DNA from: Micrococcales bacterium KH10
GTDB taxonomy: Bacteria; Actinomycetota; Actinomycetes; Actinomycetales; Cellulomonadaceae
Assembly (NCBI GenBank): GCA_900188465.1
Contig: FZPE01000002.1
Location: 191,489-255,488, forward strand
Direction: 5' to 3'
Length of the DNA: 64,000 nucleotides
Below the pieces are notes generated by a model. It saw only the letters and a list, made by a program, of their open reading frames with translations. It searched no databases and had not been told where the DNA came from. Below are positions 28,101 to 35,903 of this stretch, piece after piece (positions within the stretch are counted from its first letter, which is position 1; the number at the start of each line of letters is the position of its first letter). The position numbers were made by a program, and so were the translations under genes.

Positions 28101-28139
28101 ACTGAGCGGTGTCGCCGGTTGATCGTGTTCTCCGCTCAT
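25110..28139 (-). CDS. Long Pro/Ser/Ala/Arg-rich disordered eCIS protein with embedded DNA repeats
   Basis: 1009 residues, ATG at 28139 overlapping the tube-2 stop. I do not recognise a family over most of it. Residues 1-90 are basic (ATPLSKSVARRWRRPGPPLG, RPVMVRRMLAGPSG). About 150-900 is low complexity with recurring RRS, RRST and IRRSS motifs and Ala/Pro runs. Only the last ~90 residues look folded: a helical VSRYVGPMVDAHMDDVLESR followed by RRIVDERIQAETERRAWRSD. It occupies the place between the second tube protein and the LysM hub, where Afp6 lies in other clusters. It could be an assembly scaffold or a tape-measure substitute, since no separate tape-measure gene is seen. Part of its coding sequence consists of interspersed DNA repeats (26887-27318). 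Confidence 0.75.
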   Translation of the reverse strand: MSGEHDQPATPLSKSVARRWRRPGPPLGRSRPPLIGSVALAATRFVGGMGRPVMVRRMLAGPSGQAVAQAPTGAAIGVTQVQPPRWWSESAVFAQERAADQEAAVSQDARRGLPRVVTPMPAPSDARPQGAWVTTAPKVIPMRLPHEVAAVGKLTTGADTAPRRVLRKDSSEGISRGAGQASSTSGTLASDVPAPQDLSTSSPSPANSVAPLQTQAVDAVGVRSAAPKASSRPAPPAGRLLRRKIAAGRAVAAATMESPARRSSDSIRRSTDPIRRSSPSRPEPVEQQSVGTAVPTLRPAQNGALRPAQNGALRPAQGTGRENSLIEPVEITAQSTHQPAGDSADSAQRHREATTASDAPIRRSSGSTHRSNLSRPESVEQQSASAAVSTSSTQRVSALRQAQGTGRENSLIQPVEITGSAPTPLPLATARPHQNTARTAAATATPWYAPAAALRSKPQAEHSVHTPAPVAGSTPAAIRRSSATSNAATQVPTPPLDNATATAAVATVRNETTATMPSPVGQRRAATTNASSSERTAPALAASASTTSVAPPVLAASASAAAAKPVPPQHPTVRRFSTGRLPGGGHHRSHATKGEAKPLVASAGQRSSLVHAEPGLDASWVHGGTSWLSDPQAPVRRSVVPGAVSPGLAAVAARTAQPHASAIAALSQPEVRSSARHQGRPNARPINAPADFDDVAPPAADPVLRLRNAAGNVASGLPAAAIGDQATVTRAFQGNLGRGRSAVLRRHLAEPSRAGQASGIGDAPGVNRAFGTSAAPGAGAATSPASAATATPVPRSGSDAASANAANSAVAHPPVRRLSASRTGSHDISVPTPWQLAPPRTIIRQDPPARPQTTPPGAASSSPIRRSTAGSSPAATTQAADRQRGNARPTGNPSVHDPYAPIVRRWNANRPTDHNLGGNMSPNELSGQLDAMQQNFAAQAGGAFGSGAASPTGDGADAASLMAVVSRYVGPMVDAHMDDVLESRVRRIVDERIQAETERRAWRSDPGVF
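26887..27318. repeat. Two copies of a GTCGAAGGG/CGACAGGCTC interspersed repeat block inside a coding region
   Basis: Block 1 (26887-27035) and block 2 (27145-27318) align over most of their length. Both begin GTGAT[C/T]TCGACAGGCT, continue through ATCAGCGA..TCTCGCGCCCCGT and contain CTGAGCC[T/G]GTCGAAGG, and both end with GCTCAACCG.CTCAGG..TCGAC. Block 2 also has a 24-base unit repeated three times from 27189 (the third copy incomplete). On the coding strand this gives ALRPAQNG repeated. CGACAGGCTC/GAGCCTGTCG units are a known kind of interspersed palindromic repeat in actinobacterial genomes and are usually intergenic. Confidence 0.85.
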
Positions 28140-28603
28140 GGCGTCCTCGCTCGGAAACCATGATGAGCGACTTCAAGAGTCTCTTCCAGCATCTCGTCGG
28201 AGTCGACGTTGAGTTGCGGACCGGTCCAACGCACGGCAAAGACACCATCGAGTTGCCAAGTGCGCAGACGTTCCCCTTGCGAGTTGACCACCGTGACCGC
28301 ACCGGTAGTGCGGGTCAACTTGTTGTCGTTGGCCGCGAAACCCTGTCCAGACGACTTGGAGACCCAGTCGAAGAGCGCGTCGGACTTGATCAAGCCGCGA
28401 CGCATCACGATGTTGGGCCAGCTCATCCGTCCTGGGAAGTGATGAACGAAGCCGTTCTCACCGCCCTCGGCGAAATCTTCCACAGAGACCGTCAATTCCA
28501 GTCCCGTGACCTCTCTGAATACGCCGATGGTCACTCCGTCAACCTCGAAGATGAACTGCGACGCATTACTCGGTTCACCACCGAGGACCTCGGTCTCAGC
28601 CAT
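28136..28603 (-). CDS. Tail tube protein 2 (T4 gp19-like; Afp5-like)
   Basis: 155 residues from the ATG at 28603; a longer frame (to 28633) would overlap more of the upstream gene. The sequence has the tube fold pattern: NASQFIFEVDGVTIGVFREV, TGLELTVSVEDFAEGGENGF, FPGRMSWPNIVMRRGL, VVNSQGERLRTWQLDGVFAV. It differs from the main tube gene at 29302-29781, as expected for the Afp5 tube-initiator that sits on the hub. It overlaps both neighbouring genes. Confidence 0.88.
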   Translation of the reverse strand: MAETEVLGGEPSNASQFIFEVDGVTIGVFREVTGLELTVSVEDFAEGGENGFVHHFPGRMSWPNIVMRRGLIKSDALFDWVSKSSGQGFAANDNKLTRTTGAVTVVNSQGERLRTWQLDGVFAVRWTGPQLNVDSDEMLEETLEVAHHGFRARTP

Positions 28604-28769
28604 TGCTGCGCACCGCCTCCCATGCTCGTTCATTCATCGATGACACTGCTCGGACCATGCGCACTCGGTCGAGATGCTCAAGGTCCAGCAGGTCATCCAG
28701 CGGCCAGTGCAGGTGATACGCCAGATAAGCGATCTCCTGCCATAGCGCGTCGATCGGGTATCGCAACAT
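28596..28769 (-). CDS. Small DUF6760-type eCIS protein
   Basis: 57 residues from the ATG at 28769 (MLRYPIDALWQEIAYLAYHL). A TTG three codons upstream (28778), which overlaps the previous stop, is an alternative start. The motif HWPLDDLLDLEHLDRVRMV is characteristic of the short DUF6760 proteins that accompany tube genes in actinobacterial and other eCIS and phage-tail loci. No function is known to me. Its place directly after the assembly-chaperone-like gene suggests a role in loading or folding tube proteins. Confidence 0.8.
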   Translation of the reverse strand: MLRYPIDALWQEIAYLAYHLHWPLDDLLDLEHLDRVRMVRAVSSMNERAWEAVRSNG

Positions 28770-28774
28770 GCCAC

Positions 28775-29305
28775 TCAACGCGTTTCGCTCGGGATCTCCT
28801 CGATCGCCGACCGACCGGGCCGTGGTGCCGCCGCTTGCGCTGATGCCGGGTCACTCGAGCCGTCGGCCGGAGAGTCTTCTGATGGTGCCGCAGCGCCCGA
28901 AGACGATTGCTCCTGCAGATCCCCCTGCACAGCAGATTCGTCCCGAGCAGCTGCGGCACTCGATACCAAGTCGGCCGACTCGGCTCCTACGAACGCCTCA
29001 TATTCAGCCTGCGTACCGAAGTTGATCACGCCGTAGAAGTCCTGCAAATACGCCAGATCCGCGGCAAACAGCGACTCGATCTCGCGGATGGTCACCAATT
29101 CAAGCGATCCCAGCGTCTCAACCACGCGGGCCAATACGATCACTGTCAAGCGAGGATCCTCTGGACCTGTGATCGTCGGGTCGCGTAGCGGTTCGAGCTC
29201 ATCGCGAGCCGTTGCGAGTCGCATCACGCCGCGACGGTGCACCGCCCCGGAGTCATCGACGTACCCGCGCGGGAGGGTGAACTCGTACTTGGTCTGCAGA
29301 CTCAC
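28775..29305 (-). CDS. Tail assembly chaperone-like protein
   Basis: 176 residues, GTG at 29305 with a GTGA overlap of the tube stop. Residues 1-105 are folded (YEFTLPRGYVDDSGAVHRRG, VMRLATARDELEPLRD, DPRLTVIVLARVVETLGSLE, LFAADLAYLQDFYGVINF) and resemble the tail assembly chaperone class of phages (Mu gp41/E-type). The rest is a low-complexity Ala/Ser/Pro/Asp tail. Genes of this kind follow the tube gene in many eCIS loci and are presumed to guide tube assembly. The match is by pattern and position only. Confidence 0.7.
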   Translation of the reverse strand: MSLQTKYEFTLPRGYVDDSGAVHRRGVMRLATARDELEPLRDPTITGPEDPRLTVIVLARVVETLGSLELVTIREIESLFAADLAYLQDFYGVINFGTQAEYEAFVGAESADLVSSAAAARDESAVQGDLQEQSSSGAAAPSEDSPADGSSDPASAQAAAPRPGRSAIEEIPSETR

Positions 29306-29781
29306 TTGACCCTCTCAAGGCGCTCAATGGCGAGGGTGATGGTCTCCTTGACGACCTCGTTGGAGTCGACTGAGAGCTGGTCGGTGGCGATCTTCGATGG
29401 CCAGCCATTGAAGAAGTTGAAGCGCGCCACTTCGCCGCGTGCCGAGTCGTACAGCACGATTGAGCCGTTCTTGCGCTTGGCACCACGGTCGGTTGCGACC
29501 AGGCCGCCACTGCGGACGTCCTGGAACCACTTCCACAGGTTGTCGTTCGTGATGTCGATCGGTGCGACACGGGTCAACTGCAGGTCGGCGGTCTCCACAT
29601 TCTGGCCGAGCGCCTTGACCTGCTGCTTTTGTCCCTCTTTTCCAACCTGGGTGACTTTGGCGACGCCAACTTCGACGTCCAGTCCGGAAACCGAGATGAG
29701 TTGGCTGACGATCTCGCCGTCGATCTCAAGGAAGAAGTTCTGGGCGATGATCGGGTCAGTGGTGAAAAGTCCAGTGGACAT
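29302..29781 (-). CDS. Main tail tube protein (T4 gp19-like; Afp1-like)
   Basis: 159 residues, ATG at 29781, 36 bases after the sheath stop. It shows the tube pattern: PIIAQNFFLEIDGEIVSQLI, SVSGLDVEVGVAKVTQVGKE, LQLTRVAPIDITNDNLWKWF, ITLAIERLERVK. The protein stacks as hexamers to form the inner rigid tube that is driven out when the sheath contracts. Its length is normal. It forms the core structural unit with the adjacent single sheath gene. Confidence 0.93.
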   Translation of the reverse strand: MSTGLFTTDPIIAQNFFLEIDGEIVSQLISVSGLDVEVGVAKVTQVGKEGQKQQVKALGQNVETADLQLTRVAPIDITNDNLWKWFQDVRSGGLVATDRGAKRKNGSIVLYDSARGEVARFNFFNGWPSKIATDQLSVDSNEVVKETITLAIERLERVK

Positions 29782-29817
29782 GTTGTGCTCCTAGATGAAG
29801 GTAGTGGCTGGTGGGGC

Positions 29818-31389
29818 TCAGGAAGCGGTCTGCTTGTTCTGGCTGATACGGAAGATCACGAACTCTGCAGGCTTAACTGGGGCGAGGCCGACCTCGACGA
29901 CGAGCTTGCCCTGGTCGATTGATTCCGGTGTGTTGGTGGTGGAGTCGCAACGCACGAAGAACGCCTGGTCAGCTGATGATCCGAATAGGGCGCCTGCTTG
30001 CCACAAGCCGTGCAGGTAGCCGGTGAGTGTACGAGTGACGCCTTCCCACAAGGTGACATTGTTGGGTTCGAAGACCGCCCACTGGGTGCCTTCCAAGATG
30101 GTCGATTCGACCATGTTGAACAGACGACGCACGTTCAGGTACTGCCAATCGGTGTCCGAGGACAGGGTGCGAGCACCCCAGATGCGGATACCACGGGCAC
30201 CGAAGGGGCGGATGGCGTTGATACCCAGCGGGTTCAGCACTCCCTGTTCGGTCTGGGTGATGTTGCGTTCGACGTCGAGGACACCGCGAATCGTGTCATT
30301 CGCGGGTGCCTTCCATACCCCCCGTGCCTCGTCGGTACGAGCCCAGACACCGGCGACGTGACCTGACGGCGGGATCAGGACCTCTGCGTCTGCTCCTTGA
30401 CCGATGGGGTTCTCAACCTTGATCCACGGGTAGTACATGGCCGCAAAGGCCGAGTCGTACTGGGCGACATCGGTGCGCCATTCCTTGATCTGCTGCGGTG
30501 TCATTCCGGGAGGAGCGTCCAGGATTGCCACGCGGTTCGAGTGCTGTTCACAGTGTGCGATCAGGGAGGTTTGCACGGCCTTCCACAGCCCAAGGTCCAG
30601 GCTGCCGTCATCCTTGGTGGCCGCAGTCACCAAGTCCGGAACAGCCACGATCGTCACATCATCGGCGATGGCCAAACCGTTGATGCCGGAACGAGAAGAC
30701 TCAGAACCAGCGAACTTACGTCCCGTGACGGGAACGGGCACTGGCGCCGCAGCGTTGAGTTGATATGAACCCGGCTTGAGCAGTTCAAGTTGACTCGAAA
30801 GATCGGTACCTTCGGCAACATCGAACTCGATCTTGACCTTGGTAGAGGTGGCGTTGACAGTCTTGACCGCATCGTTCTTGCCACCGACACTCAGACCCGT
30901 GAAGGACTCCACTACCTCGTCACCGTCAAGCACCGACAGGTTGAATGCCGCCGGGCCGTCCTCGTCCTCATCGGTGGGTTCGGCCGATTCGACGACGACG
31001 GTCAGCGGCGCGTCTGGCTCGACGGACTCGATTTTCAGCGGCGAACCGAGCGCACGGTCCGCAGCGGGAATGGCTGCACGCGCAGGTTCACCCGCAGGTT
31101 CAGCGTTGGGAACTCGCACGATGTAGGCCTGAGTTCCACCGTTGAGGAAGTATCCGTAGACCGAAAGCGGCAGGACCGCCCCCGGAGCGAACCCACCGTA
31201 GAGCTTTTCGTACTGAGTCCAACTCGTGACGAGCCGGGGAGCGAGACCCTGTGGGTCGTTGGGGTCATCTTGGGGAGCTTTCTCGGTGAAACCAACGAAG
31301 GCGGCCACCGCAGTGGGAGCTGATGTGAGGACCTTCTGGGACGAAGGTACCTCTTCGACGTAAACACCTGGCGCAGTGTAGGTGGGCAC
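29818..31389 (-). CDS. Contractile tail sheath protein (Afp2/3-like)
   Basis: 523 residues. GTG start at 31389 with GAGG 7 bases upstream. The N-terminus PTYTAPGVYVEEVPSSQKVL and VAAFVGFTEKAP is diagnostic for contractile sheaths; the conserved C-terminal half has WKAPANDTIRGVLDVERNIT, GINAIRPFGARGIRIWGART, YLNVRRLFNMVESTILEGTQ and LWQAGALFG. Residues ~110-250 form an inserted, probably surface-exposed domain with acidic stretches. Only one sheath gene is present, whereas Afp and PVC have three variants. It is the first gene of the - strand structural operon, so the promoter should lie in 31390-31642. Confidence 0.95.
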   Translation of the reverse strand: MPTYTAPGVYVEEVPSSQKVLTSAPTAVAAFVGFTEKAPQDDPNDPQGLAPRLVTSWTQYEKLYGGFAPGAVLPLSVYGYFLNGGTQAYIVRVPNAEPAGEPARAAIPAADRALGSPLKIESVEPDAPLTVVVESAEPTDEDEDGPAAFNLSVLDGDEVVESFTGLSVGGKNDAVKTVNATSTKVKIEFDVAEGTDLSSQLELLKPGSYQLNAAAPVPVPVTGRKFAGSESSRSGINGLAIADDVTIVAVPDLVTAATKDDGSLDLGLWKAVQTSLIAHCEQHSNRVAILDAPPGMTPQQIKEWRTDVAQYDSAFAAMYYPWIKVENPIGQGADAEVLIPPSGHVAGVWARTDEARGVWKAPANDTIRGVLDVERNITQTEQGVLNPLGINAIRPFGARGIRIWGARTLSSDTDWQYLNVRRLFNMVESTILEGTQWAVFEPNNVTLWEGVTRTLTGYLHGLWQAGALFGSSADQAFFVRCDSTTNTPESIDQGKLVVEVGLAPVKPAEFVIFRISQNKQTAS

Positions 31390-31642
31390 TGGTCATCCTC
31401 TTTTCATAATCAATTGGGCGTTCGAGGTACGATCGCACGCCAATGAATCCGCAGGTCGAATGCAGTTTTGATGGTTACCGTATGCCTGGGGCTGCGCAAT
31501 GAACATCAGTAATCACTACCGATGTTTCACAAGACTGGACATTTCTGGCAGTATGTAGGCCATAAGTCACCCCCTTGCACCGGCTACGGACGCCGAAAGC
31601 CAGCGCATCCTGCGAACTTTTTACTGCGAATGGCCGTGAAAG
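31390..31642. promoter_or_regulatory. Divergent promoter region between structural operon and LAL regulator
   Basis: 253 bases without a gene, between the start codons of the sheath (-) and the regulator (+). It is AT-richer than its surroundings and holds a partial inverted repeat, ATTGGGCGT (around 31413) against ACGCCAAT (around 31437), which could be an operator. I cannot define -10/-35 boxes with confidence. Divergent placement makes control of the structural operon by the adjacent regulator likely. Confidence 0.5.
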
Positions 31643-34303
31643 ATGACTATCACTGAAGAAGGAAATGCTGACGCCAGTTCTTGGCGTTCTGTAGTTCGGG
31701 AAAATGATCCTCGTACGACGGGCACAGCCGTCACTGCACCGCGCGAAGTTGAGCAGCAGCGGCTCCACGCCACCTTGCGCTCCACGAAATCCGCGGTTGT
31801 CATCGGCGATGCCGGAGTGGGCAAAACACAGCTCATTACGCGAACAGTCGAACAGTTTCACAAATCCATCCCATCTATTGTGATTTGTTCGATATACGTC
31901 GATGAAACCGATACGAGCCTTCTCGATCTCATTGGTGCCCCCACTGATTTGCCACGCACTAACGCGGCGATAATTCAGACACACCTGTTGGAATGGGTGG
32001 CTCAAAAAACTGATACAAACGCCGCAGCGATACTCCGTATCGAAGATGCTCACCTTCTTGATGAAGCAAGCACCCAGACATTGGCGACGCTGATTCAAGC
32101 GGACATCCTCACCTGCGTCATCTCGATGCGTTCCGCTGCCGCGCGCCACAAGCCCTGGTCCACTTTGCTGCACAACGGCTGCGCCGTGAGACTTGAACTC
32201 AAGCCCTTCAGTCGCCGTGAAACCGAGGCATTCCTCCAGAACGAACTGGGTGGACCGGTCACGGCCGACTCCGCCTGGCGGGTGTGGCGTCACACCGGGG
32301 GCAACCCCTATCACGTGGCGGAGTTGGTGCGCGATCAGATCTCACACCGCGCATTCTTCGAAATCGAGGGTGTCTGGATGTGGGATGGCAACCCGCAGCC
32401 GGACCCGCAACTACACGACATCATCAGCGACGACATGGAGCGGTTCTCACCCGAAGCCCGCTCATTGGTTGAAACGCTGGCGTTTCTCGGCCCCATGCCC
32501 ACCCATCTGCTGTACGACCTTGCGACAGATCAGGAGATCGCGGCTCTTGACCGCCGAGGTCTGCTGACCGTCCAGACACAGCAACAAGCCGACGGCACCC
32601 GGGAGCAAGTAACCGGGCTGATGCACGACTTGTATGCGAGCGCGGTGCGGACCAGGGTCTCACGCCGACGCCGCACCGAGATTCTGGCCTACATCTCGGA
32701 CGAGATCTCGACCATCGAGAGCTATCCAGCTTTGCGATCCCGGTTCGTCGAGCTCGCTGTGGAGTCAGATTTCGCGATCGAGCCGCAACTCGTCATCATG
32801 ACAACGCGCTCGCTGCTCGCCGAATACAAGCCCCGAACGGTGATCAGGCTCGCATCTCGTGCGGATTCACTCATGCCCACCACCGAGAACCTGATCAAAT
32901 TGCTGACACTGCGCGCCGAGGCATGGCGACAGGTCGATAGCCCTGAGAACGCCAAACGCGACCTCGACCAGGTCTGCGAATTGATCGACTCAATGCCGGA
33001 TTCCGCATGGCCGGCAGCGGCAGCGATGGTCCTCAGTCATGCCCGCGTCGAGGCTGCCGTGCACCAGTACCACTATGACCAGCCCGAAGCCGCGATCGCG
33101 TACTTGCATCAAAGGCGCGATTGGCTCGCCGGACGGCTTGACGCCGCTGAGGCCAAGCCCTGGCTCGACGCGATCGACGTGTCCATCCTCACTCACAGCG
33201 GATACGCCGGTAAGCACGACGAGGTCAACGCGGCAAGTATCGCTCTGCTCGTGCAAGGCAGTCACCCTGAACGGCTGGTTCCACTCGCCTGCCCTGCTGT
33301 GCTCGGTCTGGCGGATCAGGGCGATGTTCTCGGGGCCGTCGAACTATCGCGGCGATATGTCGGGGTTGCGTACGCCCACCTGGATCAATATCAATGGGGA
33401 CCAGCGGAGATCCTCGCGGCGCATAGCCTGATCCTCTATTGGGCCGGAGACATCGAGCCGTTGGTCACGCCTCATCCGACTGTCAGCACGGACTCGGACC
33501 CCGCACTGGTAGATCGAGTCTCCGACCACCTGGGGCGGGCGTTGATCGCTGTCGTCCAAGGGGCCTGGTCAACTGCAGCAACAGAGTTCCACGCCGCGAA
33601 CGCCCGCTTCGCACACACGGATATGACTGGAATGGGGGCGTACGCGCTTTACGGCGAAGCGCTCGCCGCGGCAGCATCGGGTGCCTCAGCCAATGCCTGG
33701 GCGCTTCTCGAACGAGCTGATGCCACTCCCCGACGCACCATGAAAGTCGTCAATTCGGAGTTGGACATGCTGCGGATCGACACTTTGTGCTGGTTGCGCG
33801 ATAAGTCAGCGATCACCGCCGCGCAGACCCTCGCTCAGCGCGCCAACGAGCAGGGCTTTGCCCGCGCTGAACTCGAGGCACTGCATCGTTTCGTGGTCCG
33901 ATCCGTTGCCGCCGTCCCGGGCTACGGCCCGCAAGATACCCTTCCCCAGCCGATCGCGGACGCAATGGAGCGACTGCACGAACTGAGTTCAGTCGTCACC
34001 GGCAAGCGTCCTGGACTGCTCGTCGAGCACGCCAAAGCGATGGCGGCTGGCGATACTGACCTGGCTTCGATCCGGGAACGAGACCTGGCCCGCTGCGGAC
34101 TATGGCTCGCCCCGATCAACGAGCCGGTGGATCTTACCCGCCGCGAACGTGAGATCGCCGCGCTGGCGGCCGGGGGCATGTCATCGAAAGCGATAGCGCA
34201 GCGCCTGGTGGTGTCGGTGCGCACTGTCGATTCACACCTGTCCCGGGTCTTCGCCAAGACCGGCGTTCATTCGCGTGAGGAACTCGCCCGCGTCCTGCGG
34301 TGA
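31643..34303 (+). CDS. LAL-type transcriptional regulator (P-loop ATPase + LuxR HTH)
   Basis: 886 residues, ATG at 31643. The N-terminal AAA/STAND-type ATPase has Walker A GDAGVGKT (Lys61) and a Walker B-like AAILRIEDAHLLDE. A long helical middle (~350-780) looks like TPR-type repeats, and the C-terminal ~60 residues are a LuxR helix-turn-helix (LTRREREIAALAAGGMSSKA, VSVRTVDSHLSRVFAKTGVH). The size matches large ATP-binding LuxR regulators, which switch on operons on ligand or nucleotide binding. Standing divergent to the sheath gene, it is the natural candidate activator of the injection system. The inducer is unknown. Confidence 0.88.
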   Translation: MTITEEGNADASSWRSVVRENDPRTTGTAVTAPREVEQQRLHATLRSTKSAVVIGDAGVGKTQLITRTVEQFHKSIPSIVICSIYVDETDTSLLDLIGAPTDLPRTNAAIIQTHLLEWVAQKTDTNAAAILRIEDAHLLDEASTQTLATLIQADILTCVISMRSAAARHKPWSTLLHNGCAVRLELKPFSRRETEAFLQNELGGPVTADSAWRVWRHTGGNPYHVAELVRDQISHRAFFEIEGVWMWDGNPQPDPQLHDIISDDMERFSPEARSLVETLAFLGPMPTHLLYDLATDQEIAALDRRGLLTVQTQQQADGTREQVTGLMHDLYASAVRTRVSRRRRTEILAYISDEISTIESYPALRSRFVELAVESDFAIEPQLVIMTTRSLLAEYKPRTVIRLASRADSLMPTTENLIKLLTLRAEAWRQVDSPENAKRDLDQVCELIDSMPDSAWPAAAAMVLSHARVEAAVHQYHYDQPEAAIAYLHQRRDWLAGRLDAAEAKPWLDAIDVSILTHSGYAGKHDEVNAASIALLVQGSHPERLVPLACPAVLGLADQGDVLGAVELSRRYVGVAYAHLDQYQWGPAEILAAHSLILYWAGDIEPLVTPHPTVSTDSDPALVDRVSDHLGRALIAVVQGAWSTAATEFHAANARFAHTDMTGMGAYALYGEALAAAASGASANAWALLERADATPRRTMKVVNSELDMLRIDTLCWLRDKSAITAAQTLAQRANEQGFARAELEALHRFVVRSVAAVPGYGPQDTLPQPIADAMERLHELSSVVTGKRPGLLVEHAKAMAAGDTDLASIRERDLARCGLWLAPINEPVDLTRREREIAALAAGGMSSKAIAQRLVVSVRTVDSHLSRVFAKTGVHSREELARVLR

Positions 34304-34329
34304 TTTCGTCGACCTCATGCTCCACTTTC

Positions 34330-34376
34330 GATCTACCTTGATATTTCCGGGGAGATCAGCGGTGGAACGGTAGATC
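34330..34376. promoter_or_regulatory. 8-bp inverted repeat upstream of the nucleobase permease
   Basis: GATCTACC at 34330-34337 and GGTAGATC at 34369-34376 are exact reverse complements with a 31-base loop, within the 115-base gap between the regulator and the permease. It could be an operator or a weak terminator for the regulator gene. No further gene is seen in the gap. Confidence 0.35.
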
Positions 34377-34418
34377 AACGTCACCGGGTCCTAGGTGATC
34401 TAGGTCATACTGGAAACC

Positions 34419-35813
34419 ATGAAACTTCCCGCTGCACTTTCTTGGACCACCCATGGCGACGGCAAAGTCATCGCCCCCGGCGCAGTCGTCGGCCCTGGCG
34501 AACGTCTCTCCTGGCCTCGCACCATCGGAATCGGAGCACAACACGTGCTCGCTATGGCCGGGGCCACCCTGCTCGTCCCCGCCATCACCGGCTTCCCGCC
34601 GGGCACCACGTTGCTTTTCTCTGGTATTGGAACGATGCTGTTCCTGCTGCTCACCCGGGGACGAGTGCCCAGTTACCTCGGCTCCAGCTTTGCCTTCATC
34701 TCACCGATTCTGGCGACCCAGCAGCAGTACGGCATGGCAGGGGCGCTCGGCGGCATTATCATCGCAGGTGTCGTCCTGTTCCTCATCGGCCTCATCGTGC
34801 AACGCTCCGGGACGCGGTGGATCGAAGTCCTGATGCCACCGGTGGTCACCGGAACTATCGTGGCGCTGATCGGTTTGAACTTGGCCCCGATCGCAGGGGC
34901 GAACTTCACCGCTGGCCCGGTCGAAGCCGTCGTCACCCTCGGCATCGTGCTTATCACCGCGGTCCTGTTCCGCGGCATCCTGGGTCGCCTCTCAATCCTC
35001 GCGGGTGTCGTCGCTGGCTATGTCGTAGGCGCGCTGCGCGGCCAGATCAATTACGAGAACCTCGGTGGCACGCAGTTCGGTGACTATGCATGGATCGGGC
35101 TGCCGGAATTCCACACCCCGACCTTCCACGTGGCCACCATCGGCATCTTCTTGCCGGTGGTGCTCGTCCTGATCGCTGAAAACATCGGACACGTGAAGAC
35201 CGTGGCTCAGATGACCGGCGAGAACCTAGACTCGTCTGCGGGCCGCGCACTGATGGCCGACGGTCTGGCCACCACCCTTGCCGGTTCGGCCGGTGGTTCT
35301 GGTACCACCACTTATGGCGAAAACATCGGTGTGATGGCTTCGACCAGGGTGTACTCCACCGCTGCATACTGGGTAGCTGGCCTCACCGCCGTTCTCCTGG
35401 CGTTCTCCCCCAAGGTCGGTGCAGTGATCACCGCCATCCCGATTGGCGTCTTGGGCGGTGCCGGAGTTGTCCTCTACGGCATGATCGGTGTTATCGGCAC
35501 CCGCATCTGGATCGACAACAAGGTCAGCTTCGGCTCGTCCGCAAACCTGATGACCGCTGCTGTCGCTCTGGTGATCGCCATCGCGAACCTGACCTGGGCG
35601 CCTGGAAATCTTGAATTCGGCGGTATCGCGCTGGGAACCGCTGCGGCACTCATCGTGTATCACGGCATGACAGCCATCGGTAAGTGGCGCGGCACCCTCG
35701 ATGCCGCTGCCGTCGAGACAGCCGAGGGAGAGGTGCCGTTGAGCACTGCCATCGAATTGGGCGCACCCGACCAAATCGATGCGATGGTCGCGAAGAAGAA
35801 GCCGCAGCGGTAA
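34419..35813 (+). CDS. Uracil/xanthine permease family (NCS2, RutG/UraA-type)
   Basis: 464 residues, ATG at 34419. It is a polytopic membrane protein with about 14 hydrophobic segments. Highly conserved NCS2 blocks are present: GAQHVLAMAGATLLVPAI, LLFSGIGTMLFLLLT, GRVPSYLGSSFAFISP, RWIEVLMPPVVTGTIVALIG, VLIAENIGHVKTVAQMTGEN and GGSGTTTYGENIGVMASTRV. The AEN and TYGEN segments carry the substrate-coordinating glutamates in UraA. The protein imports uracil or a related base by proton or sodium symport. The overall match is best to RutG/UraA-type transporters, but no rut or pyrimidine genes are adjacent, so the substrate is inferred. Confidence 0.9.
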   Translation: MKLPAALSWTTHGDGKVIAPGAVVGPGERLSWPRTIGIGAQHVLAMAGATLLVPAITGFPPGTTLLFSGIGTMLFLLLTRGRVPSYLGSSFAFISPILATQQQYGMAGALGGIIIAGVVLFLIGLIVQRSGTRWIEVLMPPVVTGTIVALIGLNLAPIAGANFTAGPVEAVVTLGIVLITAVLFRGILGRLSILAGVVAGYVVGALRGQINYENLGGTQFGDYAWIGLPEFHTPTFHVATIGIFLPVVLVLIAENIGHVKTVAQMTGENLDSSAGRALMADGLATTLAGSAGGSGTTTYGENIGVMASTRVYSTAAYWVAGLTAVLLAFSPKVGAVITAIPIGVLGGAGVVLYGMIGVIGTRIWIDNKVSFGSSANLMTAAVALVIAIANLTWAPGNLEFGGIALGTAAALIVYHGMTAIGKWRGTLDAAAVETAEGEVPLSTAIELGAPDQIDAMVAKKKPQR

Positions 35814-35903
35814 CGGGCTGCTCACCCAGACGTCTGCCAACCAACGCTGGTAGCGTTGCCGTCAAGATTGAGCCGTCACGCGCTACGTTTCGAAGGGGGA
35901 ACG

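Noticed and set aside
1173-31389. Prophage or phage remnant
   Set aside because: Only tail-type genes plus AAA+, DUF4157 and DUF4255 are present; no capsid, portal, terminase, integrase or lysis genes occur.
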